DNA from: Planctomycetota bacterium
GTDB taxonomy: Bacteria; Planctomycetota; Phycisphaerae; Phycisphaerales; SM1A02
DNA: 45,049 bases
Assembly (NCBI GenBank): GCA_003671075.1
Contig: QWPT01000013.1
Location: 1 to 45,049, forward strand
Direction: 5' to 3'
Shown here in pieces: positions 1-9,352 of this stretch. The translations under genes were made by a program, and so were the position numbers. Position 1 is the stretch's first letter. Every line of letters begins with the position of its first letter. A model generated the notes under the pieces. It worked only from the letters and a program-made list of their open reading frames with translations, had not been told where the DNA came from and ran no database searches.

Positions 1-2
1 AC

Positions 3-1994
3 ACAAGCAGTTCTGATTCGATGACCAACGTGCAGTTCGTTGGCAACTATGCGCAAGCAACAAACAGCAGCACCACATACGGCGGCGCGATTTGGGGATA
101 CGCCTTTGGCCCGTTCACCAACTGTGAGTTCCGAGCCAACTACGCCACAGGCAGCGACGCCTACGGCGGCGCGATCTGGTGCTACGGCGGCAACTGGACC
201 AACTGCACGTTCGGTTCGAACTCGGCCAACACGCCCGCAGGCACCGCGCAGGGCGGCGCGGTGCGCATTGAGCGTGGCTACACCTCCGAGGCCAACTTCA
301 CCAATTGCAACTTCCAGAACAACAACACCGACGGCAACTCGACCGCGGGTGGCGCGATCTACCGCTACGGCTACGCGTTGAACTGCGCCAACTGCACCTT
401 CACGGGTAACAGCGCCCAGCAGGGCGGAGCGGCGAAATACGAATGGGATGGGAACGATTACCAAATCGCCTTCACACAATGCCGCTTCGAGAAGAACAGC
501 GGCAACCAAGGCGCAGCGCTCTGGCTCTACGGCATGCGCCGCCTCCAGCTCACCGACTCCACCTTCTCCCTCAACCTCGCGTTTGACTCCGGCGGCGCGG
601 TCTGGCTCGCGGGCTACTCCATGTACAGCTCGCAGTTCGCACGCAACACCTTTTACGGCAACATCGCCACCAATGGCGGCGGACTCTACATGAGCAACGT
701 CGGGGGTTGCTGGCCCCTCCCCATCGACAGCTGCCTCTTCGCTTCCAACACCGCGACCACCGGCGGCGGCATCTTCAACCCCAACAGCTCCTGCGTCTAC
801 CCCGCCGTCATCAACTCGACTTTCTGCGGTAACACGCCGTCGAACATCGAGGGCTACTGGCAGAACGACGGCAACAATGTGTTTGGCACTGGCACCGACT
901 GCAACAACAACGGCGTCTGCGACGGCGCGGACATCGGCATCGGCACCAGCGCGGACTGCAACATTAACGGCACGCCCGATGAGTGCGATATCGCGAGCGG
1001 CAGCGCCAACGACATCAACTCCAATGGCATCCCCGATTCGTGCGAGGCCGACTGCGATAGCGACGGCATTCCCGATGCCTACGCGGTGGCCAACGACATC
1101 GTGCCTGACTGCAATGCCAACAGCCAGCCCGACTCGTGCGACATCGCCAACGGCACGAGCCCGGACCTCAACCTCAACAACATTCCTGACTCGTGCGATA
1201 CCGACTGCAACGCTAACGGGAATCCCGACGATTACGACATCAGCACGGGCGCGGCTCCTGACTGCAACGCCAACGCGATCCCCGATTCCTGCGACATCAC
1301 TTCCGGCGCGGCCATCGACTGCAACGCCAACGGCATCCCTGACTCGTGCGACATTTCCACGGGCACCTCGACCGACTGCAACGCCAACGCCATCCCCGAT
1401 TCCTGCGACATCGCGGGCGGGATGCTCGACTGCAATTCAAACGGTTTGCCTGATGCGTGCGACATTGCGTCGGGCAGTAGCACCGATCTGAACTCCAACT
1501 CGATTCCCGACGACTGCGAAATCGACTGCAACCAGAACGGCGTCCCCGACCGATACGACATCGCGTCGGGTACGGCGCAAGATTGCAATAGCAACGGCAC
1601 TCCTGACTCGTGCGACATCGCGGCGGGAACCAGCGCCGATGTCGATAGCAACGGCGTGCCTGACACTTGCCAGACCGACTGCGACGCCAACAACATCCCC
1701 GATAGTTACGAAGTCTCGTCCGGAAGCGGTCGCGATTGCGACGGTAACGGCGTGCTCGACGCGTGCCAGATTCTTGCGGGCGCGGCCGACATCAACGGCA
1801 ACGGCATTCTCGACACCTGCGAGTGCGTGTGTGACCTCAATCTTGATGGCAACATCGGCGGCGCTGACCTGTCGATCGTGCTCGGGTTCTGGGGTGTGGT
1901 CACGACCTTCCCGCGGGCGGACTTCAACAACAACGGCGTGGTGAACGGCGAAGACCTCGCGATCCTGCTTTCGCAATGGGGTCCGTGCCAATAA
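3..1994 (+). CDS. Secreted beta-helix protein with TSP3-like repeats and dockerin-like C-terminus (5' end cut)
   Basis: The frame is open to the left edge of the window, so the N-terminus and any signal peptide lie outside; the first ATG at 21 is probably internal. About the first 285 residues are degenerate repeats of the type GGAIW...NCTF...N.A, as in right-handed parallel beta-helix or polymorphic outer-membrane proteins. Next come about 18 short Asp/Asn-rich repeats of the form DCNANGIPDSCDI, resembling thrombospondin type 3 or EF-hand-like calcium loops. The last 55 residues hold two DLNLDG / DFNNNG loops with the shape of dockerin type I repeats, a C-terminus common in planctomycete exported proteins. 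Likely a cell-surface or extracellular calcium-stabilised protein; the ligand is unknown. A strong hairpin follows the stop. Confidence 0.85.
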   Translation, partial: TSSSDSMTNVQFVGNYAQATNSSTTYGGAIWGYAFGPFTNCEFRANYATGSDAYGGAIWCYGGNWTNCTFGSNSANTPAGTAQGGAVRIERGYTSEANFTNCNFQNNNTDGNSTAGGAIYRYGYALNCANCTFTGNSAQQGGAAKYEWDGNDYQIAFTQCRFEKNSGNQGAALWLYGMRRLQLTDSTFSLNLAFDSGGAVWLAGYSMYSSQFARNTFYGNIATNGGGLYMSNVGGCWPLPIDSCLFASNTATTGGGIFNPNSSCVYPAVINSTFCGNTPSNIEGYWQNDGNNVFGTGTDCNNNGVCDGADIGIGTSADCNINGTPDECDIASGSANDINSNGIPDSCEADCDSDGIPDAYAVANDIVPDCNANSQPDSCDIANGTSPDLNLNNIPDSCDTDCNANGNPDDYDISTGAAPDCNANAIPDSCDITSGAAIDCNANGIPDSCDISTGTSTDCNANAIPDSCDIAGGMLDCNSNGLPDACDIASGSSTDLNSNSIPDDCEIDCNQNGVPDRYDIASGTAQDCNSNGTPDSCDIAAGTSADVDSNGVPDTCQTDCDANNIPDSYEVSSGSGRDCDGNGVLDACQILAGAADINGNGILDTCECVCDLNLDGNIGGADLSIVLGFWGVVTTFPRADFNNNGVVNGEDLAILLSQWGPCQ

Positions 1995-2031
1995 GCCTGC
2001 ACATAAGAAGATTCGATCGATCGCGTACTTA

Positions 2032-2077
2032 CCGCGCCGCTGCGCCTGCCTCACCGAGGTCAGGCGCAGCGGCGCGG
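2032..2077 (+). terminator. Strong hairpin terminator after the beta-helix gene
   Basis: A perfect 17-bp inverted repeat (2032-2048 with 2061-2077) encloses a 12-base loop that itself contains CCTC/GAGG. It is followed by TTT at 2078-2080. It lies 37 bases after the stop codon, which fits intrinsic termination of the upstream gene. Confidence 0.8.
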
Positions 2078-2118
2078 TTTCATTGAGCATCGTCCTGCTG
2101 TTTTTCGCTGGCCCGTGG

Positions 2119-2124
2119 TACGGT
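2119..2124 (+). promoter_or_regulatory. Candidate -10 box, start-proximal
   Basis: TACGGT lies 7 bases before the ATG at 2132, and no Shine-Dalgarno sequence is seen. It is a weaker match to the TANNNT pattern than others in this window. Inferred leaderless start. Confidence 0.35.
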
Positions 2125-2131
2125 TCACCGC

Positions 2132-3583
2132 ATGCTTTCGCGCTTTCGCTCAGGACATTTGCCCTTTCCGCGCGCGAACACTGCGCGCGTCGCTCTGCTG
2201 ACTCTGGTCGCCACCATCGGATCGACGCTGCTGGCGGCCGATCAGGTCGATGCCAGCAAATCGACAACGACCCAATCGAGCACGCCGTCTACCCATCCAA
2301 AGGAAGCGCTCAAAAAGTCGGTGTCGATCAAGGTGAAATTGCGCAGCGGCGCGCGTGTTCATGGGCTGATTTCGAGTTTCGATGGTGAAGGCATCGACGG
2401 CGAGGGCGTCATCGAAATCGATGAGCCCAAGCCCAAGCGCGGCAAGATCACCACCGATTTCAAACGCCTGCGCTGGACCGAGATCGCCACATCCGACCTC
2501 GAAACCCTCGCCGAGCGCGTGCTCGACGAGCGTCAGGCCGACGACCTTGTGTTGCAAGGCGAGCTCATGCTGCTGATCGGCGCCGATGCCAGCGCAAACA
2601 AGGCGTTTGTGCGCGCGGTGAAGCTCGATCCCGCAACCAAGCCCGCGGTCGAACTCGCTCGCACCCGCGCGACCGCCGCCATTCTGCGCGTTGAAACCGA
2701 GGAGCGTGTTGCCAAGAGCGCGCTGATGAGCGAACGCATTCCCAAGTCGGGCGCGCAGCCGTGGCCGGTGCTCACGCTCGACGAACAGCTGGCCGCGATT
2801 GCCGAAATGAAGACGCGCGCGCAAACGATCTGCTCCGACGCGGGCATTCGGCCAAACATGGTGGAAACCCGCTATTTCCTGCTGTTCAGCGCCGCCGAAC
2901 CTGCGGCGATGCAGGAGTGCGCCCGCAGCCTCGACGCGATGTACGAGAAAGTCCTCGAACTCTTCGGCATTCCCGCCGGGCTCAACCTGTTCTGGGGCAA
3001 GGCCGTCATCTTGCTCGAGCAAACCGAGGATGAATTTCGCGCCGTGGAGGCCGCGGGTTTCAAATCGATGACGCCGCGCGGAGTCGTCGGGCTTTGCCAC
3101 CAGATGGGGCCGATGGTCTTCGTGAACATGTTCTGGTCGAACGACCAGGATCGCTTTGACTCAACGCTCATCCACGAAACGGTGCACGGAATCATGCATC
3201 GCTACTTCAGCGCCGAGCGACTTCCCGCTTGGGCCGATGAGGGGCTGAGCGAATACATCGCGTCGGTGAGCTTCAAGAGTTCGCCGGTTGACAAGGGCCG
3301 GCTTCCGCAGGCGCTTGACTACATTCGTTCGGGGCGCAGCGTGGCCGCGGTGATGCGGCTGAACTACGACGATCGTTCCTGGCCCGGGCCCGACGCGATT
3401 GGTTACGCCGTGGGCTACGCGGCGATCAAGCTCATGGTGCGACAGCAGCCCGACGCCTTTGGTCGGTGGATCCGCGCAGTCAAAGGCGGAAAGCCTTGGG
3501 AACAGGCGCTGAGCGAAGACTTCGGCCACTCGGTTGACGCGTTCGCGCCGACGGTGGAGCAGTGGTATCGCACCAAGAACTGA
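2132..3583 (+). CDS. Exported gluzincin-type (MA-like) metallopeptidase, DUF1570-like
   Basis: A 483-residue protein with a basic then hydrophobic N-terminus (residues 11-37) that looks like a signal peptide. Residues 348-352 read HETVH, a zinc-binding HExxH motif, followed by WADEGLSEY with Glu370 or Glu374 as the probable third ligand. This is the arrangement of the peptidase MA-like (gluzincin) families common in planctomycetes. The N-terminal third (residues 60-130) is unassigned. Activity and substrate are inferred only; some family members may be non-proteolytic. A second protein with the same catalytic layout is encoded at 25112-26476. The gene ends 9 bases from the convergent pilB gene. 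Confidence 0.75.
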   Translation: MLSRFRSGHLPFPRANTARVALLTLVATIGSTLLAADQVDASKSTTTQSSTPSTHPKEALKKSVSIKVKLRSGARVHGLISSFDGEGIDGEGVIEIDEPKPKRGKITTDFKRLRWTEIATSDLETLAERVLDERQADDLVLQGELMLLIGADASANKAFVRAVKLDPATKPAVELARTRATAAILRVETEERVAKSALMSERIPKSGAQPWPVLTLDEQLAAIAEMKTRAQTICSDAGIRPNMVETRYFLLFSAAEPAAMQECARSLDAMYEKVLELFGIPAGLNLFWGKAVILLEQTEDEFRAVEAAGFKSMTPRGVVGLCHQMGPMVFVNMFWSNDQDRFDSTLIHETVHGIMHRYFSAERLPAWADEGLSEYIASVSFKSSPVDKGRLPQALDYIRSGRSVAAVMRLNYDDRSWPGPDAIGYAVGYAAIKLMVRQQPDAFGRWIRAVKGGKPWEQALSEDFGHSVDAFAPTVEQWYRTKN

Positions 3584-3592
3584 CGCCCGCGA

Positions 3593-5728
3593 TCAGATGG
3601 TCGCTTCGGTCACGCTCAGCACTTCCTCAACCGTTGTCTTACCGAGCTTGACCTTGGCGAAGCCGTCTTCGCGCAGCGTGCCCATGCCGCGTTCAACGCA
3701 GAGCCGACGGAACTCGACGACATTCGGATTCGACGCGATCTTGTCGCGCAGGAAGTCGTCGAGCACCAGCAACTCGTAAAGGCCAAGTCGTCCCGAATAG
3801 CCGGTCTGGCGGCAGTGCGGGCAACCTGCGCCAACGCGCAGCGTCGGCGAGTCGATGCCGTGGGTGATGACGAAGTCGCGCATGTCGTCGTCGATAACGC
3901 GATCGACCGCGCACTTCGGGCAAATCTTGCGAACAAGACGCTGCGCGAGCACGCTGCTGAGCGCGGCGCCGACCAGAAACGGCTCAACGCCGATGTTGAT
4001 CAAACGGGTGATCGAGCTGGGCGCGTCGTTGGTGTGCAGCGTCGAAAGCACGAGGTGACCAGTGAGCGCGGCCTGAATGGCGGTGGTCGCGGTTTCGCTG
4101 TCTCGAATTTCGCCGAGCATCACAACATCGGGGTCTTGACGCAGCAGCGCCTTGAGCGCCTTGGCGAAAGTCATGCCGATGCGCTCATGCGTCTGAATCT
4201 GCGTGATGCCGCTGAGGTTGTATTCGATCGGATCCTCGACGGTCGAGATGTTCATCTTGCGCGTGTCCATCTGCCGGATCGACGAATACAGCGTGGTCGT
4301 CTTTCCGCTTCCGGTCGGACCCGTCACCAGGATGATGCCGTGGGGTTGCTCGATCTGCTTCTTCCAGATCGTCAGCGCGTCCTCGGCAAAGCCGAGTTCC
4401 TCGAGACCGACGCTGATCGAGCGGCTGTCGAGAATACGCATCACAGTCTTCTCGCCCTTGGGCGTGGGAACCGTCGAAACGCGGAGGTCGATCTTGCGGC
4501 CGAGGACCGTCGCGCGAATGCGGCCGTCCTGCGGAAGGCGGCGTTCGGCGATGTCGAGGTTCGCCATGATCTTGATGCGGCTGGTGAGCGCGGCGTGCAA
4601 TTTGCGCGGCGGCGTGAGCATTTCAAAGAGCAGGCCGTCGATGCGATAGCGCACCTTGAGGACCTTCTCGTCAGGCTCGATGTGAATATCCGACGCGCCT
4701 TCCTTGAGCGCGAGCTGGATGATGTGATTCACAAACTTCACAACCGGCGAACTCTCGGCCTCAGCCTCGATGTCGCGCTCGTTGACATCTTCCTTCTCGA
4801 GCTCGAGTTCTTCTTCCTCCTCAACGCCGTTGAGAATGGAATCCATGTCCATGTCGCTGCTGTTGGCGTGGGCGGTGGCCTCGTGGACCGATTGGATCGC
4901 GCCGAGAATGTCGCCAGGGGCGGCGAGGACATTGCGAATGCCCATCACGCCGAGGCGACGCTTGATTTCATCGATGAGGAAGACATCGTCGGCGTTGGCG
5001 GTGGCCACGACCGGACGCGATCCCTCGCGCTTGAGCGGAAGAACCTGGTTGGTGGTGCAGAACTCCGCAGTGAGCTTCTGGAAAAGCTCGCGGTCGAACG
5101 CATCATGAGCCTTGGCGTCGATGATGACGAAAGGCATGCGGGCAAGCTCGGCGATCACGGCCTGCGCGGCGCGCTCGTCGATGCCCTGCTCTTTGAGAAT
5201 TTCGATGTAGTGGCGGCCAGGCGCTTGGCGCTGGATGCGCACGGCGGCGACGATTTGCTCGGGATTGGCGATTGCGCGCGAAACCAGCAGCTCATCGAGG
5301 CTTTGGCCATTGTGCTCTTCGTCGGGAGTCCAGAGTTCGTTGAGGTCCTCGTCTTGATGAGACGGGCGCACGGGTGCGGGTGCGGCGGCGGGCTTGGGCG
5401 CGAGTTCCGGCGCAGCCGCGCTGGGCACTTGCTGGCCGTACTCCATGTCTTCTGCTTCGGCTTCTGCTTCTGCTTCTGCTTCAGCTTGAGCTTCAGCTTC
5501 GGCCTCAGCTTTGGCGGCAGCTTCAGCTGCTGCCATGGACTGCGCATCGACCGACGGCGCCGAGGGACGGGGCGTCGAGGGACGGGGCGTCGTCGTTGAA
5601 GTCTGCTTGGCGGTTTCTCCGCCGACCGTCGCATGTGCGAGTTTTGGCGAGGGAACACGCTCGACCGGCGCCTTTGCATTGGGCGCGCCGAGCTGACTCA
5701 GAATGTCATCGATGTTGAACCTGCCCAT
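3593..5728 (-). CDS. pilB: Type IV pilus assembly / type II secretion ATPase PilB/GspE
   Basis: Hexameric ATPase that powers pilus or pseudopilus assembly at the inner membrane; 711 residues. The ATG at 5728 is chosen because AGGAGG lies 7 bases upstream; the open frame runs further back. A Pro/Ala linker and a long Glu/Ala tract (residues 66-93) precede the MshEN-like N-terminal domain (about 140-290). An acidic patch sits at 303-325. The ATPase core has Walker A GPTGSGKT (470-477), the Walker B region VVMLGEIRD (535-543) with Glu540, and the His-box region around 559-568. A four-cysteine zinc motif (CPKC at 603-606, CPHC about 40 residues on) marks the GspE/PilB branch rather than PilT. It is last in the pilMNOP-like operon; whether it serves a pilus or type II secretion cannot be decided here. 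Confidence 0.93.
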   Translation of the reverse strand: MGRFNIDDILSQLGAPNAKAPVERVPSPKLAHATVGGETAKQTSTTTPRPSTPRPSAPSVDAQSMAAAEAAAKAEAEAEAQAEAEAEAEAEAEDMEYGQQVPSAAAPELAPKPAAAPAPVRPSHQDEDLNELWTPDEEHNGQSLDELLVSRAIANPEQIVAAVRIQRQAPGRHYIEILKEQGIDERAAQAVIAELARMPFVIIDAKAHDAFDRELFQKLTAEFCTTNQVLPLKREGSRPVVATANADDVFLIDEIKRRLGVMGIRNVLAAPGDILGAIQSVHEATAHANSSDMDMDSILNGVEEEEELELEKEDVNERDIEAEAESSPVVKFVNHIIQLALKEGASDIHIEPDEKVLKVRYRIDGLLFEMLTPPRKLHAALTSRIKIMANLDIAERRLPQDGRIRATVLGRKIDLRVSTVPTPKGEKTVMRILDSRSISVGLEELGFAEDALTIWKKQIEQPHGIILVTGPTGSGKTTTLYSSIRQMDTRKMNISTVEDPIEYNLSGITQIQTHERIGMTFAKALKALLRQDPDVVMLGEIRDSETATTAIQAALTGHLVLSTLHTNDAPSSITRLINIGVEPFLVGAALSSVLAQRLVRKICPKCAVDRVIDDDMRDFVITHGIDSPTLRVGAGCPHCRQTGYSGRLGLYELLVLDDFLRDKIASNPNVVEFRRLCVERGMGTLREDGFAKVKLGKTTVEEVLSVTEATI

Positions 5729-5745
5729 CCCATGCCTCCTCGATC

Positions 5746-6495
5746 TCAGTTTGTACCGTTGCTGATGCCACCGACAATGACGCGGAAGATGGCCTCGCGC
5801 TGGAGGTCCTCGTTCCACGCGCGCAGAACGATGCCGTCCTTGGTGATCTCACTGATGGTGAAGACCACCGTGCTGCCGTTGATGGAGAGCGTCTCGCCGA
5901 CGCGCAGCACCTGGCCATTGACATGCGCCATCGAATTCGCAGGGTTTGAACTCACCATCGACGACTGCACCACCACGGCCGAAGCCGCGGCCGCGCACGC
6001 CGAATCCCAGCCCATGCCACGCGACGGATGCGAGTCCTCAGGCATCATCACCGGCGACGCAACCTTGGTGGCGTTGGAGGACTTGATTTGCAGGACCATC
6101 TCTTCGCCGGCGATGATGAATGGATTCTTGCGGAGTTCCTCGCGGAGAATCTGCATCTTGGCGTAGGCCTCGGCGTCGAGCGATTCGAGCGGACTTGGGC
6201 CGTCCGTCTTCTCAGCCTGATCCTTGAGGAAGGTGTCGACCAGCGACTCCGCCTCGGTGTTCATGACTTCGCTCGCGCCGGCCCGGCCGATTGCGCGCAT
6301 CGAGAACAGACTGATCACCGCGATGGCCGCGACGCCGGTGAAGAGCATCGCGCCGAAGCCGAAACGCTTGCGGGAATTTCCTGCGGCAACGGAGATCGCC
6401 TCTTTGCCGTCCTCGAAAGAGAGCGGCATGCTGCGAGGTTCGTCGTCGGCAGGCATGCCGAGTCCGTGTTCATTGTTGTTCTGCATGGAGGTCAC
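5746..6495 (-). CDS. PilP/GspC-like inner-membrane protein of the pilus operon
   Basis: A 249-residue protein with a cytoplasmic N-terminus, one transmembrane helix near residues 47-68, and a periplasmic part ending in a small beta domain (VNGQVLRVGETL ... ITKDGIVLRAW). That domain resembles the HR/PilP fold that contacts the secretin. Its place after pilO and before pilB is where pilP sits in pilMNOP operons. Sequence similarity to PilP is weak by eye, so the name rests on position and layout. The start at 6495 is GTG and overlaps the pilO stop (GTGA); the ATG at 6486 is an alternative. The pilB gene follows after 17 bases. Confidence 0.6.
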   Translation of the reverse strand: MTSMQNNNEHGLGMPADDEPRSMPLSFEDGKEAISVAAGNSRKRFGFGAMLFTGVAAIAVISLFSMRAIGRAGASEVMNTEAESLVDTFLKDQAEKTDGPSPLESLDAEAYAKMQILREELRKNPFIIAGEEMVLQIKSSNATKVASPVMMPEDSHPSRGMGWDSACAAAASAVVVQSSMVSSNPANSMAHVNGQVLRVGETLSINGSTVVFTISEITKDGIVLRAWNEDLQREAIFRVIVGGISNGTN

Positions 6496-7091
6496 TTGCT
6501 CCCGGCGGCGATCGCCGCGTTGGCACTGCCATCGTTGAAGTAGATGCTCAGCGTGAACTCGGCGCGCATCGAGCCGCCGACCATCGCGTTTGCATCGTCG
6601 CGCGGCCCCATGCCCAACTTCGTGATCTTCATCTGGTGCACGCGGGTGATGCGTGGAAGAGCCTCGACATCGAGCAGGAACTGGTAGTAGCCGTCGAAGT
6701 TGCCTTCGATGGTGGTCTTGAGCGGAAGCTCCATCGCCATGCCGGCAGGAACGACCTTCTCGCCCTTGACCGAACGGACGGCGAGGTTGGACTTCTGCGC
6801 CAGCTGAGTCACCTGCTCGAGAATGCGATCAACGCCTTCGCGGTCAGGCAGCTTCTGGTTGAGGCGCTCGAGCTCCTCCTCGCGCTCCACGATCTCGCGA
6901 CCGAGGTCGCCGATGCGTGAAGTCAGACGACGAAGATTCTCCAGACGCACATTCTTGGCGCTGATTTCAGCGCGCGCCTTGGCGATCTCATCGTTGCGCG
7001 GGGCAAAGACGAAGAAGTAGGAAGCGATCGGAACGGCCATGAGAACGGCCACGAATGCGAGATCACGCAGTCCACGGTTATGCGAATTCAT
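6492..7091 (-). CDS. pilO: Type IV pilus inner-membrane protein PilO
   Basis: A 199-residue bitopic protein: transmembrane helix at about residues 11-30, coiled coil at about 35-85 (EIAKARAEISAKNVRLENL and onward), then a ferredoxin-like periplasmic domain with the typical PilO stretch FDGYYQFLLDVEALPRI. PilO pairs with PilN in the periplasm to form the alignment platform between the cytoplasmic PilM ring and the outer-membrane channel. The start overlaps the pilN stop (ATGA), and its own stop overlaps the next start, so the proteins are translationally coupled. Confidence 0.88.
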   Translation of the reverse strand: MNSHNRGLRDLAFVAVLMAVPIASYFFVFAPRNDEIAKARAEISAKNVRLENLRRLTSRIGDLGREIVEREEELERLNQKLPDREGVDRILEQVTQLAQKSNLAVRSVKGEKVVPAGMAMELPLKTTIEGNFDGYYQFLLDVEALPRITRVHQMKITKLGMGPRDDANAMVGGSMRAEFTLSIYFNDGSANAAIAAGSK

Positions 7092-7954
7092 TCCTTCACC
7101 TCGTTTTCCTTAGCGGCAGCCGTTGCGGTGCCGGTTGCTTCTTCATTGATGAGCGCAGGGGCGGTATCGATTTCCGCGGTCTTGACCGGTGCCATTGGGA
7201 CAACGGTCATGATCTTGGCACCGTCAAGCGTGCCACGAGCGATCGGATCGGTTGGAGTGCGGAGGTCGTCAAGACCAGGCCATCCGCGCACATCGGCGTT
7301 GGGCTCGATCTTCATCGAGATCTTGAACTGGCGCATGCGCTGACCACGCAGTTCCTTCTCCTCGCTCACCTCGAGATGGATGCTCGAGAGGAAGGGGAGA
7401 TTGTTGAGCGCGCCCATCCAGCGGCTCACATCGAGGTCGTCGGGGGCGACGCCGGTCAGCAGCACATTCACGCGCCGACGAACCGCCTCGGGCTTGGCCG
7501 GAGCCTCGGGCTCCTTCGACTTGGTCATGCGGCGGGCCTTCGCGGCTTCCTTCGCCTGCGCGCCAGACTGCTTGTTGCTCTTGAGCTCTTCGCTCTTCAT
7601 CTCGAACTCAAGGAGCGAGAGGTCGGGCGGCATGGTGTTCACCAAGCAAGCCAAAAGAACCGAGCGCGGAATCGGCTCGATCAGACCGCGCGCGAGCTCG
7701 GCCTTCTCGACCATCTGCGCGCGCATCGCCTCGAGACGCTTCATCTCGGCGATTTCCTTGGCGGCCTTCTCGGTCTCGTCATTGATCGATGTCTGCGCGG
7801 CCCGAACCGCGGCCCACTGCCGGTTGGTGACCAGGAACGCGGAGAAGACCGCGCCCATGACAATCACAAACAGTGCGAGCGCGAAGATGCCGCTGCGTCG
7901 CTCACGCGCGTCGCGTACATAGTCCTCGGGGAGAAAACTCTTCTTGCTTAACAT
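7088..7954 (-). CDS. pilN: Type IV pilus inner-membrane protein PilN
   Basis: A 288-residue protein. The ATG at 7954 is chosen because GAGGA lies 5-6 bases upstream and the protein then begins with MLSKKSFLPEDY, the usual N-terminal segment of PilN that binds a groove in PilM. One transmembrane helix spans about residues 20-41, followed by a coiled coil (45-85) and a ferredoxin-like periplasmic domain. Two things lengthen it compared with the usual roughly 180-200 residues: a charged Lys/Ala/Glu/Pro insertion (about 120-150) and a C-terminal extension ending TATAAAKENEVKE. It lies 32 bases after pilM and overlaps pilO. Confidence 0.85.
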   Translation of the reverse strand: MLSKKSFLPEDYVRDARERRSGIFALALFVIVMGAVFSAFLVTNRQWAAVRAAQTSINDETEKAAKEIAEMKRLEAMRAQMVEKAELARGLIEPIPRSVLLACLVNTMPPDLSLLEFEMKSEELKSNKQSGAQAKEAAKARRMTKSKEPEAPAKPEAVRRRVNVLLTGVAPDDLDVSRWMGALNNLPFLSSIHLEVSEEKELRGQRMRQFKISMKIEPNADVRGWPGLDDLRTPTDPIARGTLDGAKIMTVVPMAPVKTAEIDTAPALINEEATGTATAAAKENEVKE

Positions 7955-7986
7955 GGTGTTCCTCGGAGTTCTGAGGGCAATGCTGA

Positions 7987-9252
7987 TCAGAGATCGGTGG
8001 GTGATGAAGCGAGGCCGCATGCAACGGCCCAGCCAGAGTGGGATGACTGAGGATCGGGCAGGCCCTTCGGAGCCGCGCCGTTCACAAGGAAACGCGCCAT
8101 CGGATCGCCGACCTTCGCGGGAAGGCGAAGTCCAGACGCCAACGACTGGCAGAGGCCGGTATCGCGCGCCTCGCCGCCGAGAAAGACAACGCGATCGATG
8201 CGGCGATCGCGGTAAAGCGAGCCGTGGTAGCGCGTGCACATGCTGAGTTCGTCGGCGAGACTCTCGATGGTTTCGCGAGCCTCGGTGCTCACGCTGCGCG
8301 GCGCATCGGTCGGGATCGCGGTACCGAGTGCCGGCGCAATGCCGACTACGCGGCGGTCGGTGGCGATGGCGGCAACCGAACTACCGTTGCTCGCGGCAGC
8401 CTCATCGCTCTCAGCCTTCGCAGCGGCCATGCGCAGAAGCGCCATGCCACCGTCGGCGGAGTTCGATGGAGCAAACTGCGCGGGCGAACCGATGCGCATC
8501 GGCTTGATTCCCTCGGCGAGTCGCGCAGTGCGGGCCTCGGCAACCGTACAACGGCGCGCCTCAGCAATACGGGTGTCGATGGTGCGACCGGCAATGGTGA
8601 TCGACTTGGCGAAGACGAGCTTCGCGCCGTGGCAGATGGCGACTTTGGTGCCGCCGTAGCCGAGGTCGATGTACATGGTGGCGATGTTGTCGTCCTCACC
8701 GCGGCGATTCACATGATCAAACGCGTGAACCAGCGCGGAAATCTCGCCATGCACACCAACAACATTGAGCTTGGTGCGACGGGCAAGGTCGACATAACGC
8801 ATCACATCGTCGCGCGACATCGCAAAGGAGATGTGCTCGACCTTTGCGGTTCCATCGCGCGTGGTTTCGCAAACCTGGTTGGTGCGAACCACGAGCGCCT
8901 CGGGATCGCAGCCGAGACCAATGGCAATCTGCAGGCGAATAAAGGCCTCAGCGCGCTCGGCCTCGGTTGAAGGCACGCCGATGTGCTGCACCAACATGTG
9001 CTGCGAGAAAGGCGCGACCACCAAACGGCTGCCGCGGAAGTGATTCTCGCGCAGAACCTCAGGAAGTTCACGACTCAGAAACTCGAAGCGTTCCTCAATG
9101 GGACGCGAGCGCAGGTCATCGTTGAACGGCACGAAGGCCGCTGCGGAAATCGTGGGCAGATCGCCGACGGTCGATTGCACCAGCTTGACGCCGGAGCTAC
9201 CGAAGTCAGCAAGGATCGGGGAATAGTGCGAGCGGAACATGCCGAAGGGCAT
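7987..9252 (-). CDS. pilM: Type IV pilus assembly protein PilM (actin-like ATPase)
   Basis: A 421-residue cytoplasmic protein with the actin/FtsA-like phosphate motifs ADFGSSGVKLVQ near residues 15-26 and YIDLGYGGTKVAI near 195-207. PilM forms a ring that recruits PilN and couples PilB/PilC to the membrane complex. The ATG at 9252 has GGAGG 8 bases upstream; the next Met (residue 5) lacks this. First gene of the operon pilM-pilN-pilO-pilP-like-pilB. No secretin gene (pilQ) or platform gene (pilC) lies in the window. Confidence 0.88.
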   Translation of the reverse strand: MPFGMFRSHYSPILADFGSSGVKLVQSTVGDLPTISAAAFVPFNDDLRSRPIEERFEFLSRELPEVLRENHFRGSRLVVAPFSQHMLVQHIGVPSTEAERAEAFIRLQIAIGLGCDPEALVVRTNQVCETTRDGTAKVEHISFAMSRDDVMRYVDLARRTKLNVVGVHGEISALVHAFDHVNRRGEDDNIATMYIDLGYGGTKVAICHGAKLVFAKSITIAGRTIDTRIAEARRCTVAEARTARLAEGIKPMRIGSPAQFAPSNSADGGMALLRMAAAKAESDEAAASNGSSVAAIATDRRVVGIAPALGTAIPTDAPRSVSTEARETIESLADELSMCTRYHGSLYRDRRIDRVVFLGGEARDTGLCQSLASGLRLPAKVGDPMARFLVNGAAPKGLPDPQSSHSGWAVACGLASSPTDL

Positions 9253-9352
9253 CGCGACAACCTCCAGAACGGCGGGACATATCCGAGCGAAAGTTCGGAC
9301 GTTCGGTGATCGGCAAGAAATTGGGGTGAAGTGAGCGCGGCGACCGAGAAGC

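Noticed and set aside
3815-5599. A 594-codon open frame on the plus strand
   Set aside because: It is antisense to pilB; the protein has no recognisable motif and simply mirrors the Glu/Ala-rich coding strand.
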